A stretch of DNA of 64,000 bases, taken from contig JAQFVV010012420.1 of NCBI GenBank assembly GCA_028023455.1, positions 2,420,001 through 2,484,000 on the forward strand. Direction: 5' to 3'. Of the stretch, positions 61,434 through 64,000 are shown one piece after another. The notes beneath the pieces were generated by a model. That model ran no database searches. It had not been told where the DNA came from and was given only the letters and a program-made list of their open reading frames with translations. The DNA comes from Epiperipatus broadwayi. Lineage: Eukaryota; Onychophora; Udeonychophora; Euonychophora; Peripatidae. Positions within the stretch are counted from its first letter, which is position 1. Every line of letters starts with the position of its first letter. The translations under genes and the position numbers were made by a program.

Positions 61434-61811
61434 AAACAAGGCAAAACTCTCCATACAGTAGTGCCAACCACAGTAATCAATGGATGCCAGGAGGTTTGTG
61501 CATAAAATCCCTATCTAGTGCTACTCATCCAATATATCCAGACTAGTTTCTGGCTTGTGGCCTTCGTCAGTGAGGAGCCTTGGATCTGAGAGCACTGCAC
61601 CTAGATCTTAGGATCTATGCAACTCTCCAACAGCCACCTTTTATCTCTACTTAACTACAAAACTATGAGAATGAAATTGAAAACACAATAATATTTTCAA
61701 TCTAAGCTCAATAGTTTATATAGTCATATGGGTCTGAACAGAGTTTTGTCTTGTTTAATAACAATTATGTGCTAGTATAAGAGATAGTGATCATGTGATG
61801 TTTAGTGGTTT
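61434..61811 (-). mobile_element. Hammerhead family A insertion with 13-bp TSD
   Basis: AAAATAATTAATT (61421-61433) and AAAATAACTAATT (61812-61824) flank it, 12 of 13 matching. Most of the unit (61434 to about 61738) is on the minus strand, joined to a short forward piece holding the tail GTGATCATGTGATGTTTAGT. This is the cleanest short example of the family architecture. Confidence 0.8.
61527..61585 (-). ncRNA. Type I hammerhead ribozyme, family A
   Basis: On the minus strand: ATCCAA/TTGGAT outer stem I, the core as CTGACGA, stem II GGC/GCC, GAAAC, TA and GTC. The only core difference from the 26.1-kb copy is T to C at position 7, the one position in the core that tolerates any base, which supports selection on the fold. 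Inner stem I has an A-C mismatch. Confidence 0.75.
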
Positions 61812-62072
61812 AAAATAACTAATTCAGATTTATTCATGTTAATATGAAATGATGTAAGAGATATATATGCAAATGATTTTGTGAGACTCAGAATTAATAC
61901 TTTAAACATTAATGTTTGTGTTATAGATTTTTTTTAAAAATTTGCTTATTAATAAGTATTTCTAGATTATTTTTTTTGAAATGATAATAAATATCTCATT
62001 CTGGTCATTTGAGCTGTCATCAATATTAGTAAGGTATCCATTCCAGAACTCCTATTCCACTCTCCCAAGACA

Positions 62073-62205
62073 AATTAAATTAAATTGAGAGACTGCAAAC
62101 CTCTCACCCTTATTACTATTCAACAGCCAATCAGATTGTAAATACAAGACAGAGAATTTAACAACAAGAGGATGGTCCACCCTCCTCTTTACTTGTCTTT
62201 CTATA
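62073..62205. repeat. Half copy of palindromic MITE
   Basis: It matches the left half of 62362-62628 (GAGAGACTGCAAACCTCTC, ACTATTCAACAGCCAATCAG, then GTCCACCCTC and CTTTACTTGTCTT) and stops where the inverted half should begin. Confidence 0.7.
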
Positions 62206-62361
62206 TATCCAAGCCAGTCTGAAGTATTTAGATCTTAAAGCATGAAGCTTTAAATATCTTCACATTTAACTCACTGAGTCTATATTACAAACATACAGCA
62301 TGAAATCCTACGATTTATTATGCAGTAGTTTTTAGATGTTATAACTTGCAGTAACGTATGT

Positions 62362-62628
62362 AAATAATATTTATTTTTACAAAGTACAAACAGTATTGAA
62401 ATTAAATTGAGAGACTGCAAACCTCTCATGCTTATTACTATTCAACAGCCAATCAGATCGTAAATACAAGACAGAGAATTTAACAAGAAGAGGGCGGTCC
62501 ACCCTCGTCTTTACTTGTCTTGTATTTATGATCTGATTGGCTGTTGAATAGTAATAAGCGCAAGAGGGTTACAGTCTATCAATTTAATTTCAATACTGCT
62601 TGTGCTTTGTAAAAATAAATATTATTTC
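62362..62628. mobile_element. Palindromic MITE
   Basis: The whole 267 bp is one large inverted repeat: AATAATATTTATTTTTACAA at the left returns as TTGTAAAAATAAATATTATT at the right, with CAGCCAATCAGAT / ATCTGATTGGCTG inside. The centre is the GTCCACCCTC region. There is no coding capacity. The superfamily is unknown. Confidence 0.75.
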
Positions 62629-62629
62629 C

Positions 62630-64000
62630 AAGACAAATTTCAAAACATAATCTTTAATCATGGTGATGAAAAATAGTAGTTATTTTTAATAAATTGAATT
62701 ATCAGCAAATTACAATGAAAAACTTTATTTCATGAAAAAAAATCATCACAGACAGAACATTTAGAGTTATAATTGTATGTTACTTATCTGAGTTTGTAAA
62801 ACTCAGATGGGACCATTTAGGAGATTACAATGAAAAAATTAATTGATAAGAAATAGTGCATGCATTTATTAGGCAGTCTTTTTTAACTAGCAAAGCAATA
62901 TAAAAAATGATCTATAAGAAATTAATTAATGAAATTTCAAAAAGGATTCCAGATATGGCAAGAAATATATTAAATAAAGATGTCAAAATAATTTGCACTT
63001 GAAATAAAATGTACCTATTTATTATTGAATTTACTTAGTAGAGGTATTAAATGAAAACAAACCATAAGAAATAAAATGGAGATATAAAACCAAATGCAAA
63101 ATGAATAGGTCTTGTTTCAGTTTTTGCATTGAATAATGAGAAGTTAAATAAAAACATAAAAATAATTTAGGTTTTACAACCACAGCAATACAAAAAGTAT
63201 TGATAGCAACAAGTATATTAAATAAAAATACTTAAAAAAAATGCAAATATACAGTCAAATGCAAAATGAATGTAAACTATTTTATGTTGAGAAGTTAAAA
63301 AAAAGTATGGAAAAATACATGAGCTCTAACATGTCACCCCAAATCAGGTTACAACGTATCTTCCTGTTAAAATCAATGTATACAAAAAAAAACATTATTT
63401 TTTTGATTGAAAGAGTTGATTGACATCCTTTTATATGGATGTTGTAAAATTAGAATACATTTTTCCTTATTTTCTCCTGCATTGGAGAAACAAAGCTTTG
63501 TATTGATCCAGGCATCCAAAAGACTATGTTGATATAAAAATGCCGGCACCTTCTCTTCTTTGTCTACTACTTGACAATTTCTTTTGACATTTTAATATAG
63601 CTATCTTAAGAAAAGATAATCATTTCTGAATAAAAAGTGGTAAATCTGTATCAGCTGACAAAGTGAATACAACTGAGCAACCATCATGACTTCTTATGTT
63701 ATAGTGCTAGTGAAAATAATAAAATGTGAAACTTCTATGTATATTTTATAAAATATTTCCCTTTTTCATTTTTTCGCTTGCTAAAATGTAAATTATTTTC
63801 TTGTTTTCATTTAATACACTTCTTTATGTAATTGAAATAATTTTTTGAAATATCTTTTTTTTTTTTATGAATTGCTTTTATTTAAATTTACTTTCTTATA
63901 AGTTACTTTTTTTTTTTTTGCAATTCTTTGCTTGTTAAAATTTCTTTTATTTGATACACCTCTTACTGTAACTGGAATACTTTTTGGAATTTTTATTATC
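62630..64000. other. AT-rich spacer
   Basis: No supported gene. Homopolymer T runs near 63858 and 63907. Confidence 0.4.

Noticed and set aside
1-64000. CRISPR arrays, bacterial operons, rRNA genes, telomere repeats
   Set aside because: None is seen; the tandem repeats present are microsatellites or transposon-derived.

Overview
The window is animal-type, intron-and-repeat DNA: very AT-rich, with no long intact ORFs, no operons, decayed retroelements of several classes, tRNA-derived SINEs, foldback/MITE elements and microsatellites. The mix (Penelope-like elements with a GIY-YIG endonuclease, an RTE/BovB-like LINE, Ty3/Gypsy, I/CR1-type LINE tails with a zinc finger, hammerhead-ribozyme repeats) points to an invertebrate metazoan. 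I cannot name the species. No complete host gene is visible. A few short stretches look like isolated exons (8.76-9.27 kb and 36.0 kb, both minus strand).

Layout. 1-15 kb: AT-rich spacer with a hammerhead-bearing foldback insertion (1.16-1.50 kb), a MITE with 183-bp inverted repeats (4.2-4.7 kb), a tandemly duplicated block of which only one copy carries a SINE (6.3-7.8 kb), candidate exons, and a foldback element with a tRNA-like module (12.4-12.8 kb). 15-24 kb: another copy of the first hammerhead family, an RTE remnant (19.7 kb), and a SINE with a clean target-site duplication (22.4 kb). 24-28 kb: a second Penelope-like element on the minus strand, split by a 1-kb inverted-repeat hammerhead insertion flanked by a perfect 13-bp duplication. 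32-36 kb: an RTE remnant and a decayed tandem/inverted array of the hammerhead family. 38.4-40.5 kb: a Penelope-like element with RT and GIY-YIG domains, broken by stops, followed by a tRNA-like and possible ribozyme tail. 40.7-42.7 kb: a decayed Ty3/Gypsy gag-pol on the minus strand. 44.9-46 kb: an RTE 3' remnant, then a 543-bp solo LTR with a 5-bp duplication. 48-51 kb: two related but diverged LINE C-termini in the same orientation. 52 kb: another hammerhead-family copy. 56.3-59.0 kb: the best RTE copy, with its 5' end inverted as in twin priming. 59.1-60.1 kb: a second hammerhead-tRNA family. 61.4 kb: the best single-ribozyme copy of family A. 62-62.6 kb: palindromic MITEs.

The most interesting system is the set of short repeats (family A at about 1.2, 15.8, 26.0, 34.5, 52.1 and 61.4 kb; family B at about 7.0 and 59.1 kb; possibly family C at 12.4 and 40.1 kb). 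They share a plan: a unit of roughly 0.4-0.5 kb, an inverted arm, target-site duplications of about 11-17 bp, and a core that folds as a type I hammerhead ribozyme with a minimal, palindromic stem III. That is the pattern known for metazoan retrozymes and for Penelope-like element terminal repeats. Family C joins directly to the end of the Penelope-like element at 38.4-40.5 kb, which suggests how such RNAs could be mobilised.
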